Shown here piece by piece: positions 6,703-13,913 of a stretch of 21,784 bases of DNA. The notes under the pieces are model-generated. The model was not told where the DNA came from. It was given only the letters and a program-made list of their open reading frames with translations, and made no database searches. The number at the start of each line of letters is the position of its first letter. The first letter of the stretch is position 1. The stretch is taken from assembly GCA_035544835.1 (NCBI GenBank), contig DASZZV010000172.1, forward strand, positions 1 through 21,784, written 5' to 3'. Made by a program: the position numbers and the translations under genes. Source of the stretch: DASZZV01 sp035544835. Lineage in GTDB: Bacteria; Acidobacteriota; Thermoanaerobaculia; Gp7-AA8.

Positions 6703-6759
6703 GGCCCGGAGGGCCAGTAAGCTGGTAGCCAGTGGTGAGCGAAGCGAACCACTGGACGC
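6703..6759. repeat. Dispersed repeat 'CCAGTGGTTCGCT..', copy 2 (inverted)
   Basis: The reverse complement of this copy and 6905-6962 share CCAGTGGTTCGCTTCGCTCACCACTGG, CTACCAGCT and GGCCCTCCGGGCC almost base for base, so the two form a large inverted repeat. Between them, AGCCCCGGC.AGGGGCG (6787-6802) pairs with CGCCCCTAGCCGGGGCT (6856-6872). The whole 413-bp gap between the divergent TPR-like and DUF2520 genes is repeat, with no further gene seen. Confidence 0.85.
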
Positions 6760-6904
6760 GGGATCACTAAAGATTCTTTCTTGTAGAGCCCCGGCAGGGG
6801 CGCGAGCGATCGACAGAAGAGCGCGTCCAATCGAAGCATCCGGTGGCGGCTTTCGCCCCTAGCCGGGGCTCGGTGAAACTTCAAGCAAATGATTGATTCG
6901 TGAC

Positions 6905-6962
6905 GTCTTCCAGTGGTTCGCTTCGCTCACCACTGGCTACCAGCTCTGCGGCCCTCCGGGCC
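6905..6962. repeat. Dispersed repeat 'CCAGTGGTTCGCT..', copy 3
   Basis: This is the mate of the inverted copy at 6703-6759. It ends about 70 bp before the start of the DUF2520 gene and could fold into two consecutive hairpins, CCAGTGGT/ACCACTGG and GGCCC/GGGCC. Confidence 0.85.
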
Positions 6963-7034
6963 TCAAACACCGCGCACTGCCCGCCCCACGGATATGGTGC
7001 GCTTCGGAGACGATACGGAACGGGGAGCGCGACT

Positions 7035-7880
7035 ATGATGCTCGGGATGGAGCGCGTAAGGAAGCTGGCCATTGTCGGGGGCGGCAGGGCGGCCTGGGCA
7101 TTCGGCAACTCATGGCTGGCCATCGGAGGCGCGATTACGGGAGTGCTCTCGCGCCCTCAATCGCAATCGGGCATCGCGCGCTATCTGGCGACTTCTCGCC
7201 TGTCGTCGATCGACGAGCTGCGATCCGCCGGCGCCGTACTCGTCGCCGTCAGCGACGATCAGCTTCCTTCGGTCGCGGCGACAGTTGCCCGATCGCTGTC
7301 GCCAGACGTGGCATTTTTTCATCCAAGCGGCTCCCTGACCTCTGCGATCTTCGAGGGAACACCCATTCGTTTCTCACTGCATCCGCTAATGGCGCTGCCT
7401 CCCGTGGGAGAGAACGTGAGCTTCCGCGATCGCCTGCTCGTGGCCGAGGGAAGTGACGAAGGTATCTCGCTGGCACGGGAGATGTCGGCAGAGATCGGCG
7501 CTCGTCTGGCAGTGATCGAGGGCAAGGCCAAGCCGGCCTATCACGCCGCTGCAGTCATGGCCTCGAACTACGTGGCGGCGCTTCTGCGGGGAGCTGCCGG
7601 AATTCTCGCTCGATCGGGTGTCGATGAAGTCAGGCGCAGCGACCTGCTCGATCTGGCCCGATCGGCTGCGGAGAACTGGGCCTCACATGAGGGCGCTGCT
7701 GCCTTTACCGGACCAATCGCAAGGGGAGATGCCGGGATCGTCGAACAGCACCTCGCTGCGCTCAAAGGAATGCCGGAACGCGAGGCCTATCGCGTCCTCG
7801 GGGCTCTGCTCGCCGATCAGATCAGCGCAGTGAAAGACGATCCGCGACTGGGGGAGATCGCGAAGCTGCTCAAAGGCTGA
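7035..7880 (+). CDS. DUF2520 / Rossmann-like oxidoreductase-type protein
   Basis: The 281-residue protein has an N-terminal Rossmann nucleotide-binding fold with LAIVGGGRAAWAFG (11-24), the family's GxGxxA/G-like signature, followed by VLVAVSDDQLPSVA, FFHPSGS and FSLHPLMALP. The helical C-terminal half (AYHAAAVMASNYVAALLRGA onward) matches the DUF2520 dimerisation domain related to ProC-like and 6-phosphogluconate-type dehydrogenases. The substrate is unknown; in many bacteria this gene neighbours pantothenate synthesis genes, which are not present here. The ATG at 7035 follows GGGGAG by seven bases; the reading frame is open further upstream only through repeat DNA. The second ATG at 7038 cannot be excluded. 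Confidence 0.85.
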   Translation: MMLGMERVRKLAIVGGGRAAWAFGNSWLAIGGAITGVLSRPQSQSGIARYLATSRLSSIDELRSAGAVLVAVSDDQLPSVAATVARSLSPDVAFFHPSGSLTSAIFEGTPIRFSLHPLMALPPVGENVSFRDRLLVAEGSDEGISLAREMSAEIGARLAVIEGKAKPAYHAAAVMASNYVAALLRGAAGILARSGVDEVRRSDLLDLARSAAENWASHEGAAAFTGPIARGDAGIVEQHLAALKGMPEREAYRVLGALLADQISAVKDDPRLGEIAKLLKG

Positions 7881-7892
7881 CTGCTACGGGTT

Positions 7893-8017
7893 TTGTGTGG
7901 CACAGGCACTCTTGCCTGAGGAACGTCGCGGCGTCGAGCCGCGACGTTCCTCTGACACCTCACAGGGAGCTCGGCCTCGACGGCCGACACACAGGCAAGA
8001 GTGCCTGTGCCACACAA
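7893..8017. repeat. 125-bp palindromic element at convergent junction
   Basis: TTGTGTGGCACAGGCACTCT and the six following bases (7893-7918) are repeated perfectly in inverse orientation at 7992-8017, a 26-bp stem. Inside is an 11-bp hairpin, GAACGTCGCGG (7921-7931) with CCGCGACGTTC (7939-7949). It starts 13 bp after the DUF2520 stop and ends 18 bp before the stop of the convergent transpeptidase gene, so it could end transcription from both sides. A relative lies at 15903-16004. Short open frames across it are not genes. Confidence 0.9.
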
Positions 8018-8034
8018 GATGCATCAAGACGGGC

Positions 8035-9030
8035 TCACTCCTGCAGAATCGCTTTGGTCCCCGGTGAGACGATCTGCGACAGTTCCAGTGCGCTCCAGTT
8101 GGTGAGACGGATGCAACCGTGTGAGAAGCTCTTGCCGATCGTCGTGGGCTCGGGAGTTCCATGAATTCCGTAATGTGGCTTCGACAGATCGATCCAGACC
8201 GGGCCTACCGGATTATTCGGTCCGGCGGCGATGGTGGCTTTCTGATCGCCAGGCTCGGCGTCCCAGAAGAGATCGGGGTTGTAATGATAGACGGGGTTCC
8301 GCGCCACCCCCTCAATCTTCCAGGTGCCGACGGGCAGCGGATCGTGACGACTTCCGATCGTCGCCGGGTCGTGGAGGATGAGCCGGTCGTCTGACGTGAA
8401 GGCCTCCACCGATAAATCGGATCTGTCGACGACTACGTAATCGGCCTTCTCCAGCGGCGGACCATCACCGACGTTCGGAACGAGGATCGTCTGGCCGGCC
8501 CGAAGGAGAGTCCGACCGGCGTTCAGGCGGGTCAGCAGATCGGGTCTCACATGAAATCGCTCACCGAAAGCCTCTGCAATCGATTGATATCCGAGGTAAG
8601 GGAGCACGACCTTGTTCTTCATGAGAAGAGGAATCTTGACGTAGGGACCGGCCACATCCTGATCGGTGATCGTGTACGGTACGAGCGCGGCAGGAGCACC
8701 GGCATTGAGTAGTTGCCACATTGGGGCGTCAATCGCCAGCGCTCCGGCGAGTTGGTGGTTGCGACGGAAGGCGGCAACGGTTCGAGCCAGGCCCGATCCA
8801 AATACGCCATCGATCTCTCCGCTCGAGTAGTGAAGACGATCCAGAAGGATCTGAGCGCGAGTGACTGCAGAGCCTTTATCGCCGGGATGGAGCGTAATCT
8901 CGAGGGCGCGATCATTTACCTCGTTCGGCTGCGGGCGTGATCGATGAAAAAGGCGCGGGAGTCGAGCTTCAGCGGACGCGGCAGTGAGCAGGACTGCCGC
9001 CATCAGTAGCGGGAATGTTGTTCTCTTCAT
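8035..9030 (-). CDS. Secreted L,D-transpeptidase (YkuD) with peptidoglycan-binding domain
   Basis: The 331-residue protein has a signal peptide (MKRTTFPLLMAAVLLTAASA), a peptidoglycan-binding type 1 domain (about 48-108, with LDRLHYSSGEIDGVFG), a LysM-like segment (about 145-186, ending GQTILVPNV) and a C-terminal YkuD catalytic domain (about 195-329). The catalytic motif is intact: HG at 290-291 and SHGCIRL at 303-309 with Cys306 as nucleophile. Such enzymes form 3-3 cross-links in peptidoglycan or attach proteins to it, acting in the periplasm. Start chosen at the ATG in front of the signal peptide; upstream sequence has only a weak GGA. It diverges from the cytochrome c' gene across 77 bp. 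Confidence 0.93.
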   Translation of the reverse strand: MKRTTFPLLMAAVLLTAASAEARLPRLFHRSRPQPNEVNDRALEITLHPGDKGSAVTRAQILLDRLHYSSGEIDGVFGSGLARTVAAFRRNHQLAGALAIDAPMWQLLNAGAPAALVPYTITDQDVAGPYVKIPLLMKNKVVLPYLGYQSIAEAFGERFHVRPDLLTRLNAGRTLLRAGQTILVPNVGDGPPLEKADYVVVDRSDLSVEAFTSDDRLILHDPATIGSRHDPLPVGTWKIEGVARNPVYHYNPDLFWDAEPGDQKATIAAGPNNPVGPVWIDLSKPHYGIHGTPEPTTIGKSFSHGCIRLTNWSALELSQIVSPGTKAILQE

Positions 9031-9107
9031 GCCGCGTCCAGCAGCAGAATGAATGCCATGGAAGGTGAACGTCGCCGCAGATGAAGATTTCTCCAGGAGG
9101 GCAAACG

Positions 9108-9569
9108 ATGAAAGGCAGTCGAATCCCCACGCTGCTTGTTTTTCTGTTTCTGTTGCCGGTATCAATGAGCTCGGCTGAGACAAGCCCCTCTTCGGTCGTC
9201 AAATATCGGCAGAGCCTGATGAAGGTAATGGCCGGCTACATGAATGCCCTCTCGCTCATCGCCAAAGGTGAGGTAAGGATGCTCGACGTCGCGGCGAAGC
9301 ACGCCGACGGACTTCATGAGATCAGCAGGAACGTGCCCCGCCTCTTTCCCCTCGGAAGCGGTCCCGACAAAGTCCGCAGCGATGCAAAACCCGAGATCTG
9401 GAAGTCCTTTCCCGCTTTCAATCAGGCGGCGAATAACCTGGAGATCGAGACGGCAAAGCTGCAGAAGGTCGCCGCGACGAACGACATGAAGGCGCTGGAA
9501 TCCCAGGTGAAGGTAGTCGGACGACGCTGCGCCGACTGTCACGACAAGTTCCGAGTGAAGGACGAGTAG
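9108..9569 (+). CDS. Cytochrome c'-like periplasmic cytochrome
   Basis: The 153-residue precursor has a signal peptide (about 1-23, ending MSSAE), a helical body beginning YRQSLMKVMAGYMNALSLIA, which resembles the first helix of cytochrome c', and a single C-terminal heme site CADCH (141-145). A four-helix bundle with heme c near the C-terminus is the class II cytochrome c layout; members bind NO or CO or carry electrons. Met41 or a nearby side chain may lie at the distal heme face, but this cannot be settled by eye. The ATG at 9108 has an excellent AGGAGG site six to seven bases upstream. The octaheme gene begins 5 bp after its stop, so the two are likely one operon. Confidence 0.88.
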   Translation: MKGSRIPTLLVFLFLLPVSMSSAETSPSSVVKYRQSLMKVMAGYMNALSLIAKGEVRMLDVAAKHADGLHEISRNVPRLFPLGSGPDKVRSDAKPEIWKSFPAFNQAANNLEIETAKLQKVAATNDMKALESQVKVVGRRCADCHDKFRVKDE

Positions 9570-9574
9570 ATCGG

Positions 9575-11638
9575 GTGGGAAGCTCTCTAAGGAATCACGG
9601 GGTAGCGGACGCGCAGCTGCGCGTCCCTGCGGTTCGATTCCGGATTGCCGGCGCGACCGTAATCACCCTCGCCTTCGCTGTGGCGGGATGTGGCCCGAGA
9701 GAGACTGCGACGTCGCACTCCCCTTCGACGTCAGTCGCCAAAACAACGCCGCCCGCGCAGGACAAAGAATGGGAGTCATCCTCGCTGCCGGGCCGTACAC
9801 GTTACGCAGGTTCCAAGGCATGCGAGGAATGCCATCAGGCAAAGTACGATGCCTGGAAACGCGACTGGCACTCGCGCGCGTTGTCTCCCGCCGGGCCGGA
9901 GCTCGCCGTCGGCAATTTCAACAACGCAAAATTCTCGGGCCGCTCCAGTGAAGCAACCATGTATGCGCGAGGATCGAAGCTATACATGCGCACCAGAGAC
10001 GGGCAGAGGAAGCTCAACGAGTATCCGATCAGCTGGCTGATCGGAGGCAAGCGGATGCAGGACACGGTCACAGTGTTCCCCGATGGCCGATGGCAGATCC
10101 TCCCGGTCTATTTTCATGTCACTGGAAAGGGCGCCTGGGTCGATTACAACGAGCTCAAGCAGGGGGTCGTGACATCGGAGCATCCTTACTTCTGGACAAA
10201 CTTCCGGCGCACCGCCAACAAGGAGTGCCTCGACTGTCACACCACCGGTCTCGACGTCCGCTACGACCCGCAGACGCATGAGTGGTCCACCGAATTCGTC
10301 GATGCCGGAGTGGCCTGCGAGAGTTGTCACGGTCCCGGGGCTCGGCATTCCGAGACGAAGGCCAAGAGCGATATCGTCCGCGCCGACCACCTCTCCGGCG
10401 ACCTTCAGATGTCGGTTTGTGCTCGATGCCACGGTCCGCGTGAGCCTCTCTACCCTGCGCTCGATCTGAAACACCGTTTCGTTCCCGGCCGCAACTACAG
10501 CGATTATTACCTGCCGCTGGTCATCGTCGACGCCCTGGATCGATCCGGTGAGTTTTTCGCCGACGGGCGTCCCAGCAGCTCCAGCTTCGAATACCAGGCC
10601 CTGCTCGAATCCCGTTGCTATCGGTTCGGCGGCGCTACTTGCATCACCTGCCATACCGCGCCTCACGAAGAGCACGTCGCGAACGAGATCAAGATCTCGA
10701 AAGTCGCGACCCTGACGGCAAATGCCGATGCCTCGTGCCTTCGATGCCATGGCGCCGTAGCGGCTCAGGGCGAAGCGCATTCCCATCACAAAGACCCCAT
10801 CGCTCGCAGCTGTGTCTCCTGCCACATGCCGCGGATCATTCCCGGCGTCCTCGATGAGTTCGCCGACCACACCATCGATATCCCCAATCCGAGTAATACC
10901 TCAACTCACGGCGTGCCCAATGCCTGCAATCACTGCCATACCAAAGCGACGCCGGCAGAAATGGCGCAGGCCATCGAGAAATGGTGGCCGGGATCACGAC
11001 GGCAGGACAGGCGCGACCGTCTCGCCAGCGCCATCGATGAGAAAACGCGCGAATCCAGCGAGCCCTTTCTCGAGCAGACCATTGCCGACCGCACCGAGGC
11101 GCCCATCCTCCGCGGGGCAGCCGCTCTTCTTCTCAGCCAGCGCTTTCCATCAGCAGGTGCCACTTTTCTCTCCACACGCCTTCACGACCCCGATCCGCTC
11201 ATTCGTACCCGCTTCATCGAAGCGTTAGGCTATGCCAGGGCCGAGTCGCTCGCCGACGCGATCGTTCCCTTTCTGAACGATTCCTCATTGCAGGTCCGGC
11301 AGATGGCGGCGCTGGTGCTCGGGTCATTCGGAGATCCGCGCGGAGAGGCAGCTTTGCGGAAGCTGGCCACGAATCCTGACACGGCCACACTGGTGCGCCC
11401 GCACATCCTGCTGGCGCAGCTCGACGCCAAACGAGGCGACCTGGAAGGAACGCGGCACGAGCTCGATGCCGCTCTCGAGCAGATACCCTATCTCCCCGAC
11501 GCCCTGGTCATGAAAGCCGACCTCGCTGCCCGGCGAGGCGACCTGGTATCCGCGAAAGCAAATCTCGAGGAAGCACTACGGTTCGACGCGGCACATCCGG
11601 GAGCGCGGAAGCGACTGGCGCTGATGAATGGCGAGTGA
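9575..11638 (+). CDS. Octaheme cytochrome c lipoprotein with C-terminal HEAT/TPR-like repeats
   Basis: The product (687 residues) is a lipoprotein: a hydrophobic stretch ends in LAFAVAGC with Cys39 as lipidation site. Eight CxxCH heme sites follow, at 83-87, 218-222, 248-252, 282-286, 356-360, 388-392, 413-417 and 451-455. The first part resembles cytochrome c554-type multiheme domains. From about 470 the sequence has no hemes and is built of HEAT-like (LHDPDPLIRTRFIEALGYA; LNDSSLQVRQMAALVLGSFG) and then TPR-like helices. It is probably a periplasmic or outer-membrane electron carrier on a scaffold; the redox partner is likely the cytochrome c' upstream. The start is a GTG at 9575, the only in-frame start I find before the signal sequence. 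Residues 11-17 are encoded by a dispersed palindrome (9607-9626), so the start is uncertain. Confidence 0.85.
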   Translation: MGSSLRNHGVADAQLRVPAVRFRIAGATVITLAFAVAGCGPRETATSHSPSTSVAKTTPPAQDKEWESSSLPGRTRYAGSKACEECHQAKYDAWKRDWHSRALSPAGPELAVGNFNNAKFSGRSSEATMYARGSKLYMRTRDGQRKLNEYPISWLIGGKRMQDTVTVFPDGRWQILPVYFHVTGKGAWVDYNELKQGVVTSEHPYFWTNFRRTANKECLDCHTTGLDVRYDPQTHEWSTEFVDAGVACESCHGPGARHSETKAKSDIVRADHLSGDLQMSVCARCHGPREPLYPALDLKHRFVPGRNYSDYYLPLVIVDALDRSGEFFADGRPSSSSFEYQALLESRCYRFGGATCITCHTAPHEEHVANEIKISKVATLTANADASCLRCHGAVAAQGEAHSHHKDPIARSCVSCHMPRIIPGVLDEFADHTIDIPNPSNTSTHGVPNACNHCHTKATPAEMAQAIEKWWPGSRRQDRRDRLASAIDEKTRESSEPFLEQTIADRTEAPILRGAAALLLSQRFPSAGATFLSTRLHDPDPLIRTRFIEALGYARAESLADAIVPFLNDSSLQVRQMAALVLGSFGDPRGEAALRKLATNPDTATLVRPHILLAQLDAKRGDLEGTRHELDAALEQIPYLPDALVMKADLAARRGDLVSAKANLEEALRFDAAHPGARKRLALMNGE
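9607..9626. repeat. 20-bp perfect palindrome GGACGCGCAGCTGCGCGTCC
   Basis: The same 20-mer occurs at 17174-17193, and a variant GGACGGGCAGCTGCCCGTCC at 17109-17128. Here it lies within the putative N-terminal coding region of the octaheme cytochrome, ahead of the lipobox, rather than between genes. Confidence 0.9.
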
Positions 11639-11697
11639 AGAGTGAATGCAGAAGCTGAATCGTGAATGTTGAATTGCGAAAACTGTAAGCGACCAAC

Positions 11698-11743
11698 CCC
11701 TCTCCCGAGGGAGAGGGCGGCCACCCTCTCCCTCGGGAGAGGG
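11698..11743. terminator. Perfect 20-bp inverted repeat between convergent genes
   Basis: CCCTCTCCCGAGGGAGAGGG (11698-11717) is the exact reverse complement of the 20-mer at 11724-11743, with six bases between; each half is also nearly self-complementary. It lies 59 bp after the cytochrome stop and 5 bp before the stop of the convergent regulator. There is no T tract. It may act as a two-way terminator, but similar sequences are common dispersed repeats. Confidence 0.6.
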
Positions 11744-11748
11744 CTCGT

Positions 11749-13443
11749 TCACCTCATTTCTCTCATCACCGCCGCCCACCGCCCGTCCTTGCGAAGCTCC
11801 CGGAATCGCGGTTCCCTTCTCACATAGGTCAGCCAGCCCGATCGCTCCTCTACTGCTTTCTCGAGCCAGGTGAATGCGCCGTCGAGATCGCCGAGCCCAG
11901 CGAGGATCGTCGCGAAGTGAACTGGGGAAACATGACGCGTGGAGGCTAGCTCGGTGAGCTCGATGATCCGCTTGCCCGCTTCGGCGTGATCGCCCAGCTT
12001 CGCGCCGAGGTGACCGAGCGCCGCGACCGAATGCGGCTCGCCGTGCGAGATCGCGTACGAGCGTTCCAGTTCCCTGGCCGCCTCGGCCGTTCGCGCCTCC
12101 TCCTGATGCACCAGCCCGAGAATGAAATGAGCCGGCTCGTGATGTGGATTGATCTCGAGGGCTCGAAGAAGGTACGTGACAGCTTGATCGTTTTTACCGG
12201 CCAGATAATGTACGGAGCCGATACTGGTGTTGAGCATGACTGAGAGCGGATCATTTTCCAGGGCGATGGCGAACTGCTGCTGCGCAGGCTCGAACTCACC
12301 GCGATTGCCGAGAGCCTGCGCATACCAGGCCCGCGCCGTCACGTAGCTCGGATTCAACCTCAGCGCGGTCTCAAAGGCGCCTCGTGCTGCCGGCCAGTTC
12401 CAGTGAAAGACATCATTGATCGCGGCGATGGAGGCATGCGCCTCGGGCAGTTCAGCGTCGATCTCCAGCGCTTTGTTCGCTGCCGTCTCGGCCTTCGGAA
12501 AGAGCTGAGCGGGTGGAAAGAGATCCCGGCTGGCCAGAGCGATGTAGGAGTCGGCCAGACCCGAGTATGCGGGCGCGAATCCGGCGTCGGCGTCGATCGC
12601 ACTCTGGAAGTAGAAGATGCCACGCTCAATACCTTCAAGCGTCCGCCGGTTCCAGTGGTGGCGACCCTTCAGATAGAGTTGATAGGCCTCGTTGTTCGCT
12701 GCATACCGCGCTCTGGAGTGCGGTGCGGCAGGCGGTGCGGACCTCCCCAACGCCACGGTAACTTCTCTCCCGACGTCGTCGTTTAGTTCGAGCACCCTCG
12801 ATGCCGCTCCATCGAATTGACGTCCCCACAACTGCGTGTCCCGAGCGATGTCGATGACCTCGACCTGCAAATTGACGCGCTCTCCAGCCAGTCTCAGGCG
12901 GCCAGTGATGATGGCGCTGACATTGAGCTCGCTCCGCAGAATCGACAACTCACCTTCGCGCCCACGGTAACGAAACGACGTCGAGCGCGGAGTTACGCGC
13001 AATCCATCAACGGCGGCCAGGGTGTTGATCAGACTCTCGGCGGCGCCTTCCACAAGGAAGTCGTAATCGGGATTTCCCGACAGATTCGTGAAGGGAAGAA
13101 CCGCGACCGAGTCGAGGCGCTTCCGCTCGCCCGCCAGCTCGGCGACCTCGCCGCTGAAGGCGTAGCCGAAGCGGTGGGCGGTCCGAATGTAGCGGGGCGC
13201 GCGCGCCGCGTCGCCGATCGCGGCCCTCACTTCCTTGACGAGCCCGGCGAGGTTGGCTTCCGAAACAAAGGTGTCGGGCCAAATTCGGGAAAAGAGCTCC
13301 TCTTTCGATAGTACTTTCGGCCGGGCCTGCAGGAGCGTTTCGAGGAGCTGAAAGGCTTTTCCGGAGAGACGCACATCGGCGCCGAGGCGTCGGAGGGTTC
13401 GTGCCTCCGAGTCAAATGTGCAGTCGCCGAACTGAAGTCTCAT
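11749..13443 (-). CDS. CadC-like winged-helix regulator with TolB/FlgO-like and TPR domains
   Basis: The 564-residue protein has an OmpR/CadC-type winged helix at 1-100 (RLSGKAFQLLETLLQARPKVLSKEEL, then YIRTAHRFGYAF, the wing), a TolB/FlgO-like domain at about 110-235 (VAVLPFTNLSGN..YDFLVEGAAESLI) and tetratricopeptide-type repeats over the rest (AYSGLADSYIAL, ARAWYAQALGNRGEFEPAQ, AVTYLLRALEINPHHEPAH). I see no membrane segment, so unlike E. coli CadC it is probably soluble. Such regulators are abundant in Acidobacteriota and usually bind DNA next to their own gene; the divergent lipoprotein gene at 13560 is the natural target. The ATG at 13443 starts the winged helix; a longer frame upstream adds residues without domain character. 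Confidence 0.88.
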   Translation of the reverse strand: MRLQFGDCTFDSEARTLRRLGADVRLSGKAFQLLETLLQARPKVLSKEELFSRIWPDTFVSEANLAGLVKEVRAAIGDAARAPRYIRTAHRFGYAFSGEVAELAGERKRLDSVAVLPFTNLSGNPDYDFLVEGAAESLINTLAAVDGLRVTPRSTSFRYRGREGELSILRSELNVSAIITGRLRLAGERVNLQVEVIDIARDTQLWGRQFDGAASRVLELNDDVGREVTVALGRSAPPAAPHSRARYAANNEAYQLYLKGRHHWNRRTLEGIERGIFYFQSAIDADAGFAPAYSGLADSYIALASRDLFPPAQLFPKAETAANKALEIDAELPEAHASIAAINDVFHWNWPAARGAFETALRLNPSYVTARAWYAQALGNRGEFEPAQQQFAIALENDPLSVMLNTSIGSVHYLAGKNDQAVTYLLRALEINPHHEPAHFILGLVHQEEARTAEAARELERSYAISHGEPHSVAALGHLGAKLGDHAEAGKRIIELTELASTRHVSPVHFATILAGLGDLDGAFTWLEKAVEERSGWLTYVRREPRFRELRKDGRWAAVMREMR

Positions 13444-13559
13444 TCCAGAACTTTCCCAGAATTCTCCCACATCAGGGTCAAGACTCTTCCGACCGTCGAA
13501 CCGATCATTCTCGTACCGGCCTGACAATCAGGTGGCTGGCTAAAAAGGAGAAACAAACC

Positions 13560-13826
13560 ATGAAAAAAATCTCTTCGATCCTCGGAATCCTGACTCTCGC
13601 TATCCTGCCGATGGCCTGCCACCATGAAGACGAGCAGGCGTCGACGACGGCGGTGACGACCACCGAGAGCACGCCGTCAACCTCCACGGAGTCGACGACC
13701 GCCGTGTCGACGACTTCCGACACCAGCGTGACCAGCACATCGGCACCAGCGCCGGCGATCACCGCAACCAGCACCACGACGACCAGCACGACGACCAAGG
13801 CCACGACGGCGCCCGCAAAAAAGTAA
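13560..13826 (+). CDS. Small Thr/Ser-rich lipoprotein
   Basis: The 88-residue precursor begins MKKISSILGILTLAILPMAC, a lipoprotein signal peptide with Cys20 as lipidation site. The mature part is of very low complexity, almost entirely Thr, Ser, Ala and a few Pro, Val and Glu, ending in APAKK. It is likely an unfolded, envelope-anchored tail, perhaps glycosylated; no family can be named. AGGAG lies nine bases before the ATG. It is divergent from the CadC-like regulator across 116 bp. The Thr codons are mostly ACC/ACG/ACA in imperfect runs, so the length could vary by slippage. Confidence 0.8.
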   Translation: MKKISSILGILTLAILPMACHHEDEQASTTAVTTTESTPSTSTESTTAVSTTSDTSVTSTSAPAPAITATSTTTTSTTTKATTAPAKK

Positions 13827-13840
13827 TCCGGCGCGCGCCA

Positions 13841-13897
13841 ATCGGAGTGGCGGCATCTCTGCCGCCGGGCCAGGCGACAGGATGTCGCCACTCCGAT
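13841..13897. terminator. Inverted repeat between convergent genes
   Basis: ATCGGAGTGGCGGCAT (13841-13856) pairs with ATGTCGCCACTCCGAT (13882-13897) with one G:T-type mismatch, around GC-rich intervening bases. It sits 14 bp after the lipoprotein stop and 16 bp before the stop of the convergent DUF4198 gene. It could terminate both transcripts; there is no T tract. Confidence 0.55.
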
Positions 13898-13913
13898 ATA
13901 TCCGCAGGTTCTC

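Noticed and set aside
6703..6962. Possible insertion sequence, since inverted copies flank about 145 bp
   Set aside because: No transposase or target duplication is visible, and the same repeat occurs singly at 1316-1371.
7884..8162. Short minus-strand frame with HTGKSACATQ-like sequence, also seen near 15857-16198
   Set aside because: It is a translation of the palindromic element, which explains why similar peptides occur at two unrelated places.
9980..10870. 296-codon minus-strand frame opposite the octaheme cytochrome
   Set aside because: The opposite strand carries eight CxxCH motifs; this frame has no domain and no ribosome binding site.
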